This document shows positions 11,816 to 23,459 of a stretch of DNA of 64,000 nt, piece by piece (position 1 is the first letter of the stretch; the number at the start of each line of letters is the position of its first letter). Source of the stretch: Saururus chinensis (taxonomy: Eukaryota; Streptophyta; Magnoliopsida; Piperales; Saururaceae); contig CP141148.1 of the NCBI GenBank assembly GCA_035235625.1, positions 12,981,659 to 13,045,658 on the forward strand, given 5' to 3'. The translations under genes and the position numbers were made by a program. Under the pieces are notes generated by a model, which saw nothing but the letters and a program-made list of their open reading frames with translations, did not search any database and had not been told where the DNA came from.

Positions 11816-14800
11816 TGTAATGCCCCAAATTTTCCTACGATTTCTTATAATTTTTCTGCTATTTTTTTATTATTTTCGATAGGAAAATATGACACTTTGG
11901 CGTATTTGGTTACGATATTTGTACCCGTAGTCGGGTGTGGGGTTCATCGTATGCCACGGGCCAAACGTGCGTTTACGGTACAAAAAATCGTTAACGAAGG
12001 TATTGCAAGGGATAAGGGACTGCAGAAGAAAAAAAAACGAAAGAGGGGCTCGGGCTTGGCCGAGCCTGTTCCAAAAACTTTTGGAAGTGAACAGTGCGAC
12101 CACCCCCTCCCTCCGGCTTCTCTCTGTCCCAGCCCCCGCCGGTCGCCGGTGGGCCGCAGGGCCACTGCCACTGGCTCTGCCCCGGCCGTGCGACGGCAGG
12201 GGGGGCCACCGTCCTGGCCCCATGGCCGTGCCGCCCTCCTCCACTGTTTTCCCCGGTCTCTCCATGCTCTCGCTGATTTTGTGAGTGGACAGCGCCGGTG
12301 ATTGCCGGTATGATCTGCCCAGCCTCCGTCCGGCCAAACAAGGGCCGGCGACCACAGGACCACCCCCATTTCCGCTTTGCCGGCCTTCGAGTTTTATTTT
12401 CTCCGGTAAGCCCTCTCTCACTGTGTACTATGTTGTTCCGCCGCCGCCATGGGCCGGCAAGGCCCAACCGGCCGACCATGGCCCGGCCTTGGGCCAGCAA
12501 CAACGAGGGACCACCTATCCCGGCCACAATGGTCCTCCTCCGCCGCCCCAGCCCTCTTTCCCTCTCCGGTGCCCTGTTTTCCGCCGGCGCTCTATTTTGG
12601 GGAAACGGAGGCCGCCGGCGGTGATCCGTGGCAGACACGACCCCCATCCAGCCCCGCCTTGGTCCGGCGAAGGTCGTGAACCACCCCTCCCTGCCTGGTC
12701 AGACCCATCTTCTCCTTGTTTCTGTCTATGATGGATTTTGGGGCTGCACCGGCGAGAGCCAGCCTTCGGCTCGCCTCTTGCTGGCCAGCCTTGGGTTGAC
12801 GATGGTAGGACCACCCGCAGCCAGCTCCGCCGCCCCCATGGCCACTCCACCCTTATTGGTTTTCCCCGGCCAGTCCCTCATCTCCCCTATTTTGCCAGTT
12901 ATTGTCTGAGTTCACTGGTTGGCACCGTTAGCTCGACGCCGGACTAGACCCACCAGACCTTTGTTCGGCTTCTCTCCGGCCGGACAACGATGGTGGATGT
13001 TTCCACCCAGCCAGGTTTAGCCTTTATCCCATCCGTTCCGCTAGAACGAGATATGTCGCCCGCCGGTTGATGTGCTCATCCACAGAAAACCGAGCCTTTA
13101 CTCCCTCACTGTGCTGTCTATCTGGCATGTCGCCATTGACTTTGGCCATCATCTCTAGCCGGAGATAGCTCCTCCTGGCTGCTAGGGCCACGATGGAGTC
13201 GGCCAGAGCCGCGAGTAAACCCTGCTCCTTTGTGCCTAGGGTTTTCCACCCGTTTTGGGCCATTGCGCATCATTGGATGCCGAACGCCTCTGGACCTTGT
13301 AGTTTGGTGGGTCTCAGCCTAGAGATGGCTAGCCGCCCTAGTGCGGCACCGCCCCTCTTCTTCGGCATGAGGCAGGTTTCCCCTCTACCGATGATATGTG
13401 TTTGATCGCGCCATTAAGAGCACTACCATTTCTACCCTCGCCGGACGCCAATTGGCCTCTAGTCGGCCTACCTCGGCATGGCAACGACAAAGACCATCTT
13501 TGTTGGTCACCACCCCTTGGGCATGGCCCTATCACCCTTTCGAGTCTTGGGTTGACACCGTTTAGCCCTCTCCCCCTCCCTTTGGCCGCGTGTGCAAGTA
13601 GCCACGTGTGCGGGTTAGGGTATTGGTGCCGCTTTGGTGCCACCCAACTGTCAGATGGCTCTGCCATTATATGGAGTTGACATCGGAGTCCTCCTTCACC
13701 TCGCCTCCGTCCTTTAGTGTCGCCCCGCGCCCTCCGCCCATATGTGGACCCTTGTAAACGCGAAATCGACGCCGTTGGGTGCTATCCATGGCCGATTTCA
13801 AAGTTTTGTGACCGGTTGTGTATTTTTCAACCGCCAGTCGAATTTTAGTGTTTACGTTTAGACCTTCGGTTGCACTTGCCACTCGTTGGCATGATTTTTC
13901 TCCCGGCTACCCCTAGTGTGCCACCGTGGATCGCGGATTTTGCCGCGTTGACTTTTACACCCCATTTGGCTGTGCGTAGTTCTGGTGCTTCTTAAAACCT
14001 TGGGACAGCAGCTCTCTCAGCTAGGCAATGGTTTTGACTGCCAACTCCGCCACCAACGCCACCACCGTCGTGTGCTCGCCATCAAACGTCATGATTACGA
14101 GGTAGGAGAGCTTTGAACTCGTAATTTCATGATAGCATGCTTTGAATGAATAGTAGCATGCTAGGATATTATAATTCCATATTTTGGATATAAATCATGG
14201 CCTGGTTGCATGATGTAAGAGAATGAATTATCCTACGTTGAGATGCATATGTCATGTATGTGAATTGTAAGCATGTTTTATGTATGTGTATGATGTATGA
14301 GCTAGTGATGGCTAGCAAATATGTTAGTGTGCTACGTATGTGTATGATGTACATTCTAGTGATAGCTAGCAATTTTGAGTAAGTTATGTATGTGGACTGT
14401 GTGTGTGGGCAGAGGTATGTGCGATGGATGGTAAGAAGTGGTAAGGGTTTGGTACGAAGTTGGATGTGGATTTGGATGTGTAAGCGCATGGCGGAAGACA
14501 AAGAAGGTAAGTTTGAGGAGCGAGGATTTGAGATGGGTCAATTTGGTTTGGAGTATACGTCAGGAGTTCGGTAAGTAAGAGGACCCAGGCTTAGAGCCTT
14601 ATGAGGGTTTATTAGACAGTAAGAGCGTGCATAAATTGTACAAGCATAACGTATAGATTATGAAGTGAAAAGTAAGAATAATAAGTGAGGTACTAAGTAA
14701 GAGGGTGATAATGGGGATCTACTGTGAGGAGCTCAGTTTGATGATGTAACTAAGATGTTTTGACCGTAAGGTGGATGTCAAAGGCTGTATGATTACGTAA

Positions 14801-15720
14801 GGATTGGTGTATGGTAAGCTATGCTGTGACTTGGTTGGGTAAGTGAAGTTTGTTGCCCTGAGGAACTGGAGTTTTGATCGGGCTCAACTTCGGGTTGATC
14901 AGTCGAGGACTATGAGGTTGTGTGGCATAATTGTACCGCATAATATACTTAATGCAAACTTGAATTATGAGAAAGCTAATAATAGCATTGTGAGTTTGAG
15001 ACCTGAGGGTTCGATGGATTAAGTTCCGTGTTCGGCTAGCCGATAATGAGTCGGCTAAGCATTTCTCATATCTTGCCGTGGTGTTATCCTGCAGGATGTT
15101 GTCTGTGTGCTGTATAGAGCACCGGACATCTGATGCTTTATTGAGTGCTATGTATGTTTCCGATTTGGTCTGTGTGATGTATGAAGCCCAGACGTCTGAT
15201 GCTCTGTTGAGGGCGATGTATGTTTTCGATGTGGTATGTGTGTTGTATTAAGCCCAGACATTTGATGCTTTGTTGAGAGCATTGTATGACTCTTGCCAAG
15301 AGCGGCATTGTATGATTCCGCCTAAGAGGCACTGTATGATTTCTACCCAAGAGTAGCACTGGCACTATAAGACCCATAATGGTGGGCAATCGTATGGCAC
15401 TATAAGACCCCTTATGTGTGGGCAATTGTATGACCCCTTGTGTGGGTGTATGTTTGCGCGCTTAGGTAAGTAATATCATGGATCTACTCTTACCTGTTTG
15501 ATCCTGTGCCCCATGAGCATAGGTGTGCCTTACCTTCAAAAAAGTCCATGGCGTCTAGTCACTCCCCAAAGGTTAAGGTGATGCCCCAGTGGCATTCTTT
15601 TCCTTTTCGACGTTGGAGCTTATTAGCTGTAATGAGCTTCAGTGGTCTATAGTATGTATACGACTGTATGATTGAGTATGTGCACGACTGTAAGATTGAG
15701 GAAAAATCTCGGGCGTTACA
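11816..15720 (+). mobile_element. Solo LTR E, about 3.9 kb, probably Gypsy (Tekay/Del-like) fossil, nested in D
   Basis: It begins TGTAATGCCCC and ends GGGCGTTACA, the usual TG...CA form with nearly inverted 10-bp ends. The flanks are GGTTC on the left and GGTTT on the right, a 5-bp target duplication with one difference. Sequence of D continues across the junction (GGGCGGTT then TAACTAACAG, aligned to the same place in H). The first 2 kb includes a strikingly GC-rich stretch (about 12030-13950) rich in GGCC and CCGG. The last 600 bp contains short repeats. No gag or pol is present. Family naming is by resemblance only. Confidence 0.65.
15126..15290 (+). repeat. Short tandem array inside LTR E, 66-bp period, about 2.5 copies
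   Basis: Units beginning ACATCTGATGC, ACGTCTGATGC and ACATTTGATGC start at 15126, 15192 and 15258. Each includes TGTTGAG/ATTGAG and a GTATGTTT block. Confidence 0.75.
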
Positions 15721-17626
15721 GGTTTAACTAACAGAGTAGCGCACCTCACGTCCTTTGAACAAGAGTGATAAGGATAAAGAGGATAATAAAATAAGTCATC
15801 ATAATCATCCTTACGCAACCCACATAATAATCTCCAGAGCCTACACATGGCTCGAAATCAGATAAGCTTAGACAAGTCTAAGAACAACAGATAAACTCGA
15901 TCAGAAAATAAAACATCATCAGAATGCCACGAAGGCTAATCCCACGAGTACCCATGTCATCCCTCAAATAAGGTGTCCTGCACATTGCACCGTGCAGCCC
16001 AAAAACAAACCACAAAAGAGGGGTGAATACAAAACTCAGTAATGGTTTGAAAATAGTAACATTTATAAAAAAGGTATCATGGCACAACATAAAGGCATTT
16101 CATATCTATAAATGACATGGTATACCCTTTTTTTATCATTCTCTTACTAAACCCCTACTTATCTATAAGTAAAAGATCTAGCATGCTTATAACACATATA
16201 TCAAAATCAGGGCATAACGATCATAATATGGCCTAACATCCATCCTGCATAAATAATGACTCTCACCCAATCACAATCATGCATAATATCCCACATAATC
16301 TGCATGATAACTGTGTCTAACACACTTTCTAATCCTGCATTCATATCACATAAAACTATATAATAGTGTCTCAATCACATGATTCTGATTATGCATTCAT
16401 ATCACATCAATTCCATAGCTCATTCACCCTGCATAACAAATGTGTCAAATACATGATACACAATCACGCATAATAAATCACATCCACATGTGTCATATTA
16501 TCCATACACAACCTATGCAATCCTAGGCATAATATAATCTCATACATAAGCATCGTCAACAAATGGTGGATGCCTCCATTAAGGAGTGAATACAATCATT
16601 GCCACACAAGCTAGACATAGTCTAGGCCACATAGGCGGGACATAGTCCAATTTTCACATAGGAAATATAAAGTGTCGGGGTAGTCAGCCCCGAAGCCTAC
16701 TTGCCTAGGATAATCTTGGCCAAGGATGCCTGATTCTCCCACAGAGAACCTAGAGCAGGTGTGTTCGCCTTAAAACATCTTTTGTGGTGGTGGAGAGCCC
16801 AAATTCCCACACAGGGAACCCTAGAACACATTGTAGCCGGTGTACAAAGGCGTACCACTTTGGATTCTCAGGGTCCAGGTGACTATCTCAATAAATCTCA
16901 ACCACAAGACAAGTACACAACTCATCCCCACATGACTCAAGTCAACTCAACTCAACTCGGGGAGTATCTATGTCCTACACAGGAACTCAAATCGAAATCA
17001 TGTCCTTTCGGACCTGCCAAGTTTCAATTAAGCTGAAGATCGATTAATCCAGCATGCAATCTCACACCATTGTTTCCAATTGATCAAACACGGATAAACA
17101 TCGATAAAGTCTCATACATGAAATCCATTTCATGATGCATACGTGAGCAATCTCTACGTAAATTCCAACACATGTAATGTACTCCCATCAGTCCCCACAT
17201 GCATCATATTCAAATCATAAACAACCACAATTTCATAATAAATTTCCCATATGTGTGTGTTCATACATTTCTATAGCACATGACCATGCTTTGACAATAG
17301 CTCATAAGGTAATACACACACGCTTTGATAAAATCTAATAATGGTTGGCAACTGAAATTTTGGTGAAATCTATCGTAAACCATCATTCCATTCATGTGAA
17401 ATCAAATGTTCAACTCCTCCAAGCATAATTATTCTACACATGAAGCTAGAACATGATATTACCATTCACCAACAATTCATTCATATTATAAGATGACACA
17501 TTATATCATTGTCACACAATAACCTTGCTGGAAACATGCTTAGAACATAAAAATTTTCATCAACCATAGATTTAAGATAATCAATGCTATCATGTCTAAC
17601 CATCAACATGTAATTCTACAAAATAC

Positions 17627-18389
17627 CTGTTTGGATTGGTGGAAATTGGGAGAAAGGGAAAGAGAAAGTGAATCTAGGTGAAAGAGAAACTAGGAGATTC
17701 CTATATATTTTCCACTGTTTGGTTACACAAATGATATTAGAGAAAATTGACAGTGACAGTGGTGGTAGCGGTGACGGTGGTGGTGGTTGTGACGGTAGTG
17801 GTTGAAGTGGTGGCTGCGGCGGCAGTGGTGGTGGTGGCGGTGGCAGAGATGGTAGTGGCGGCGGTGGTAGTGGCAATGGTGGTGGTGGTGGCGGCAGTGG
17901 TGGTGGTGGTTGTGGTAGAGGTGGTGGCAGAGATGGTGGTGGCGGTGCATTGGTGGTGGTGGCAGTGGTGGCGGCAGCGTTGGTGGTGGCGGCGGCGATT
18001 GTGGTGGTGGCGGTGGTAGAGGTAGTGGCAGAGATCATGGTGGCGACAATGGTAGTGGTGGTGGCAGTGGCATCGGTGGTGGTAAAGGTGGTAGTGGTGG
18101 CTGAAGTGGTGGTGGTGGCGGTGACAGTGGCGGTGACGGTGATGGTGGTGGTGGCGGTGATGGTAGTGGTGGTGGTAGTAGTAGCAGTAAGACATAAGTG
18201 TTTAGTATAATGATTTTCTCCCAAAATCCATGGGTTAATGGGTGGAAAATTTTTGGGCCAAATTTTCTTCCATTTTCTCTCACTTTTCACTCTAGTTTCT
18301 CTTTCCCCGTTGCACCAAATAATGGAAACCGGGAGATTTTAAGAAGATTCCTTTCCTATCCCTCGCTTTCCACCAATCCAAACAGACCC
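17627..18389. mobile_element. Harbinger-like non-autonomous element F with a GGT-rich core
   Basis: The left end CTGTTTGGATTGGTGGAAA pairs with the reverse complement of the right end, GGGTCTGTTTGGATTGGTGG. Both sides also share a GGGAAAGAGAAA-type block. TTA follows the right end, matching the TTA/TWA target preference of PIF/Harbinger elements; the left duplication is decayed. The core (about 17746-18190) is an imperfect GGT/GGC array. A related copy lies at 55129-55740. It sits inside solo LTR D and is therefore younger than D. The long open frames over the core are repeat artefacts. Confidence 0.6.
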
Positions 18390-20408
18390 TTAAATATGCT
18401 TCATAAATCCCAACTTAAATAACATACCCTTCCAGTAGTTTATTCTAACTCAAAACACTCTACATAAACATTAGAAAAATTAGTCAAGAGTAAAATACTG
18501 AAATAAGCATAAAACCCAAAATACCCAAACCTGCTATGTAGCTGATCGATCGGCCTGCAACGGTGTTCTATCGATTGGCCTGAAAATCGGCCTGCAACTC
18601 CATTTGGCCAATCAATCGTCCTGCAAGGGCAATCAATCACCATAATGGCAAATCTAGTTCGTCTTCCTCATTTTGAAAAACCAAACCGAGACACCATTAA
18701 TGGAACTTAAAACCTTTAATCAAACCCTCAAACATCATGAAAATTCAATCAAACATTCCATAATGCTAAATCAACCCATTTTAAATCAAAACCCTAAGAA
18801 ATCAAGGCAAAAGATTAACATTTTATTAATCTACCATTAAAGCCCTAAACATAAAGTCATTTAAGCAAAACACATGAAAATCGAGATTTTACAAATATAG
18901 TAAGGTTGAGATTATACCCATTACCTTTCACCTTGTTTTGAGTCGGATTAACTTCTTAATCACCTCCAAAACCTACCCAAAAAAATGATTTTTGTTAATA
19001 TCCACATAAATCCTATTTGGAACTTAAAAATTATTGGAAAAATCTTAAATCTAAAGCCTTGGAGACATAAAAACGAAAATTTGAAAGCTAGGGCTTGAAG
19101 TAGAGATGTAAATTAGTGATACAATAGCCTGAAAACTAATTAAATCAATGGAGAAGGATGAGATTAGAAGAAGTTTATGCAAAACCTTAATGATTAAGAA
19201 AGAATTAAGAAAATCTTACTTCTATTCACCTTCTTCTTTTGGCCTACTTGGGGATTAGGCTCTTAATTCCCTAGCAAAGTCCTTTCCCAAATGGGAAAGG
19301 GGTAAGCCCTTTCCTTTTATAGGAAAGAAAGGGGTAGACCTAATTAAAACTTAGGGTGTAATAGAATTTTTAACTAAAAATAGGTATTTTGCTATTTAAA
19401 CATAAATTAAATCCAAAAAATTAATAAAATTTTTTCTAATGACTTGTTTTAATGTCAGAGATGTTTTGACCAAAAACACCAAATTCTACCGTGGGGCCCA
19501 CAAGCGGGTCCGGCCAAACCCTAATTTTTTAAAAAAGAATTAAAAATTTTGAATAAATTCTAAAAATTTTCAAAACTTTACAACTGACCTAAATTCACTT
19601 TAAAATTATAAAAGTGAAGTTAGTTTTGATTAAAACCTTTGGAAATTACTTTTATTTTTAAAAATCACAAGATCGATCATAAACGGCTTAATCCACATAA
19701 TAATCATTAAATAATAAATAAAATTGGAAGTAAACTAGTTTAAGACAAGAGTTTTTATAGAGAGAGGATAGATAGAGGGTAAAGAGAGTGAAGAGAAAGA
19801 GATGAAGAGAGTGGATAGAGAGAGAGAGGGTAGAGAGAGGAGAGAGGGGTAGAGAGAGGAGTGAGAGGGAAGAGAAAAGGTTTTTTTAAAAAATAAGGCT
19901 ATTTGCGACACTTGGTAAAGAGCGTTGCTAATAGCATAAGTAGTTTTGATGTTCAACTTATTCTTAAGTGTTGCAACTACTTATGCTATTAGCGACGCTC
20001 TTTACTGAACGTCGCTAATAGCTCAAATTTATCAAAAAATAGGCTATCTGTGATGCAAAGTAGAGAGTGTTACTAATAACAAGTATTTGTGAAGCTTAAG
20101 AATAACTATCGCAACTATTTATGTTATTAGCGACGCTCTTCAAATAGTGTCGCAAATAGCTTATTCTTAAGTGCCACAAATACTTATGCTACTAGCAACG
20201 CTTTTTATCGAGCGTTGCAGAAAGTTATTTTTTTAGAAAAATTTTTCTCTTCCCTCTTTCTCCTCTCTCTCTCCCCCTTTAGAAGTGTCGCAAAAGGGGA
20301 GTGTGGGCGAAATTTTGGCCCCCCATTGTCCACCCCCAGGGAAGAGGAGAAACGACAGTAGCACCAGATCTAGCCCGCCCTCGGAATACAGTGCCCCCCT
20401 CCAACCCC

Positions 20409-20760
20409 CCTGCAGTTGCACCCCCACTCCTCCGCTAGAGGAGGAGGTGAACAAGCGGGTGGCGCCAGATCCAACTCTGCCCCTAGATTCTTGTGCCACC
20501 CCCTCCCTGCCATCTCTCTACCCCTGCAGTCGCACCCCCTCATCCACCAAAGGAGGCAGTGATCGAGGGGGTGGCACTGGATCTTTTGCCCTCCTATCCC
20601 AACCATTTCCTCCTTCCCCCCTCCCGCCATCTCTCTACCCCCCCTTGCAGTCGCATCCCCCTCCTTCTCCGGAGGAGGAGGTCATCGAGGGGGAGGCACC
20701 GGATCCAACTCCGTCCCTGGATACTAGCGCCACCCCCTCCCTTTCCTCCTCCCCCCACCC
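20409..20760 (+). repeat. GC-rich minisatellite inside CACTA A, period about 114-121 bp, three copies
   Basis: Units start at CCTGCAGTTGCACC (20409), CCTGCAGTCGCACC (20523) and CTTGCAGTCGCATC (about 20644). Each contains a GGAGG cluster, GGTGGCRCCGGATC-like sequence and CCACCCCCTCCC. The open frame across them is Pro/Ser-rich and repetitive. Confidence 0.7.
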
Positions 20761-22759
20761 CCTTCCGACTGCTCGAGGAGTAGGAGACATGGGGGGAGGC
20801 AGGAATTTTTTTTAAAATAATTTTAACGAGCATCACTAATATTTAAAAAAAATAATTTTAACAAGCATCACTAATATTGCCTCTAGTACAAATATCTAAT
20901 AAAGATAATGACTACGAGATATGGCCTCGTAGCACAAAATTTTCTTATATAGTGGAAACAATGAAAACCTAAACAATAAGCGTATTCACAATTAATTAAT
21001 CATCAAACCATAAAACATGCAAAAACATACAACCACACAAGGATTTAACCTAAAAAAATTAAATTTTGGTAAAAACCACAACAGTCTCATCAATGACTAA
21101 ATCAATAGACTACTATCAAGCAAGACACTTACATGATACAAACAAACCAACAACCTTTGTTTTGATTCTAACACAAACTTTTTTTATTTAGATCTCCACA
21201 AATTCTTGTCATTGTTAGCCTTCAAATCTTCTCCATAAGCACTTTAATATTTAATCTCTCATTACTTTGTCTTTGTCGTCTTCCAGCCTTCAACAAGCTC
21301 TTCTTGTTCTATTGATTTAGCCTTTGGGCTATTCAGTCTCTCATTTATGATTTTCTGCAAAACCTCTATGAATTTTTTGTGTGAAATTTCCTTTCATTTG
21401 TGTATCATCATCATGAATTTACTATTGTTATTATTTTTAAACTCCTTTATGAATTCTCAAGGAAAACAAAATAAAAATGTCACTCCTTTTTTCTCCATGT
21501 TTTTTTGGTTTTTCTCTCTTCAATTTTATCACTTATTATTTATACAAGTCTCCCAAATGATTTGACACTTTGACTAAAACAAGGAAAGAAATCTAATCCG
21601 GAAAGGGTTTTTAGGGCAACTAAAACTACTAGAGATCGATCGTTTCCGATAGTGATTGATCATCCACTATTTTCTGAACACACAACTCTTTAAGGGATTG
21701 ATCGGTCTACGAAATAATTGATCGATAAACTCTCAGCTTAACTTTACAAAGGACTGATTCAGGTGCCAATCAATCTTTTCTAGGGATGATCGATCGATTC
21801 ATCAATTTTTTTCCTAACTCGATCAATGAAGCTGTTTATCAGCGATGAATCGATTCAATCAACACATAATTCCAATGATCAATCAATGACACTATTTAAT
21901 GACACTGTTTTTCCTTCTTGCTATAAAACCTCTAGAATCACTCTAGAAACTTCTCCAATTGATTTGGTATGAGATGTGAACTGAATAAGCAATTCGTCAA
22001 CATCCTTTAGTTTTCAGTCTTGAGCCATAAGAACACGCGTGCTCCTATTTTTCAAGTCCATCAATTTCAAACCTAACTCGATCAAAACTAAATGTAATAA
22101 GAACTTAAGACTAATTATATACTCAAGGTTTTTAACATAGTTTTGGCAAAGAAATTACACTACAATAAAACTAACTATTAGCTACGCTTTTAAGCATCGC
22201 TAATGATACTGTAAATGTTGGTACTAATTATTAGTGACGCATAAAAAGCGTCACTAAATACGTCGATAAAACTGCTGTCGCTATTGCATATTAGCGATGC
22301 ACAAGAAAAAGAGTCGCTAATAGTATGTATTAGCGACATATAATAAACGTTGCTATTAGTATATTATTAGTATAATAAACGTCGCTATTAGTATAATAAA
22401 CATCTATTAAGTGTCACTAATAATATAGTATTAGCGACATTTACCAAATGTCACTAATAAAAAATATTATTTTTATTTATTTGTTAAAATATGATTTTTT
22501 AATTTTTTTAAAAATATATATTTTTTAAAAAAATATAATTTTTTTAAAAAAATTAAAAACTAGTATTTGTAAAGAAAAAATAATTACTTAAACAAATAAT
22601 AAAAAAATTACTTGTAAATAAAAAATGATTTATCACAATTAGAGACGTTTAGAAATATGTTGCTAAAAGTATTACAAAAATAAAAAAATAAAAAAATAAA
22701 AAAGCTCTATTAGCGACGCTCCACAAGAGCGTCACTAAAATAATTAAATTAAAAAAACA

Positions 22760-23250
22760 TTACCAAACCGGGCACTCCTGCATCCGCGTCGCAGGGCGTT
22801 GACCCCGAGCGGGTGCTGCTGCACCTACATGGGGAGCGAGGCTGGGCGTGGTGCTCAAGGCCCTGCGCACTGACACGGGGTGGGATTGCGGGCTTGAGGT
22901 TGGACAGCGAGCACAAAGCGATGTGTGGAGTGGCGCGGGGTGGGACGGTAGGGGCAGTGCGGGGTGCAGCAATTGCTGAGGTGGGGAGGGGTGCTGGGCG
23001 GGGTGCGTGGAAGGGAAGGGAGGAGGGCGGGGGGAGGGGAAGGGAAGATGGCGGAGCCAGGATGCAGAGGTAGGGGGCTGGAGGCGGTTGAGCTGAGACA
23101 GCGGCGGAAGAGAGAAGCGGCGGAGGAGAGGTAAAGGAACGGTGGAGGCAGAGGCAGAGAAGGGCTGTTGGATGGAAGAAGAACGCTGGGAGGGAGCGAA
23201 TAAATACCCCACGAAAGGTTTTGCCTGCACGGTGTTTGTATTTCACTAGC
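22760..23250 (-). other. GC-rich block inside CACTA B, possible captured host promoter and leader
   Basis: This 490-bp block differs sharply in base composition from the AT-rich element around it. On the minus strand it reads like a plant promoter and first exon: a TATTTATTCGC motif near 23200, then a pyrimidine-rich leader with CCTCCGCCGC-type runs. It has open frames of up to 178 codons with Pro/Ser/Ala-rich, unrecognised sequence. CACTA elements are known to pick up gene fragments. The origin is inferred, and the block may simply be GC-rich filler. Confidence 0.3.
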
Positions 23251-23459
23251 ATGGGAGAACGAAAATTCCCCGTGCAGTAATTCATGGAAGCGTCGCTACA
23301 ACATTACCTATTGCAACGTTGCATTCGAAATGTGGCTAAAACATACCCAAATTGCAACGTTTTTAACAAACGTCGCTACTACGTTTACATCTTGTGACGT
23401 TTTGCACCAAACGTCGTAATTGGTATATATTTGCAACGCATGTTATGCATTGCAAATGA

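Larger units (their letters stand above)
11692..19759 (-). mobile_element. Solo LTR D of an LTR retrotransposon (fossil), split by two later insertions
   Basis: The plus-strand edge TGTCATGCCCCAGC and the far edge AAGAGTTTTTATA match the edges of element H at 48596-51934. Both sides are flanked by GAGAG, a 5-bp target duplication, although it lies in a GA-rich target. Removing insertions E and F with their duplications leaves about 3.39 kb, close to the 3.34 kb of H. A TATAAAAGG motif on the minus strand near 19312-19322 suggests transcription toward the left. No internal coding region is present, as expected of a solo LTR. Probably Ty3/Gypsy from the LTR style; old, judging by divergence from H. 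Confidence 0.7.
9660..20877. mobile_element. CACTA-like DNA transposon A, non-coding, right end missing, carrying nested insertions
   Basis: The left terminus CACTACAACAAAAAGAG is followed by about 700 bp of subterminal motifs of the type AGTGACGC/GCGTCACTAAT in both orientations, typical of CACTA (En/Spm-like) ends. GA-rich blocks (10460-10960, 11180-11350, 11510-11690, 19755-19880) alternate with more motif arrays (11030-11130, 19900-20220, 20820-20875). No transposase is visible. The right terminal repeat was not found: at 20878 the sequence changes to a retrotransposon LTR. Solo LTR D occupies 11692-19759, so A proper is only about 3.1 kb here. Confidence 0.65.

Noticed and set aside
11870-12947. 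Cluster of open frames up to 218 codons on both strands
   Set aside because: GC-rich LTR sequence has few stop codons by chance; the frames overlap each other on both strands and lack domains.
17616-18290. Open frames up to 224 codons on both strands
   Set aside because: They read through an imperfect GGT/ACC array in the Harbinger-like element; His, Pro, Thr or Val runs depend only on frame.
20285-20815. 176-codon plus-strand frame as a gene
   Set aside because: It spans a 114-121-bp minisatellite and is repetitive.
20940-20954. Reverse-strand CACTATATAAGAAAA as the right end of CACTA A
   Set aside because: The surrounding sequence aligns with the LTR at 41340-41422 through GGYCATATCTYGTAG and ACTAGAGG, so it is retrotransposon LTR; flanking triplets also do not match.
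22749-23285. 178-codon minus-strand frame as a real gene
   Set aside because: Low-complexity Pro/Ser/Ala sequence inside CACTA B with no recognisable domain; kept only as a possible captured fragment.
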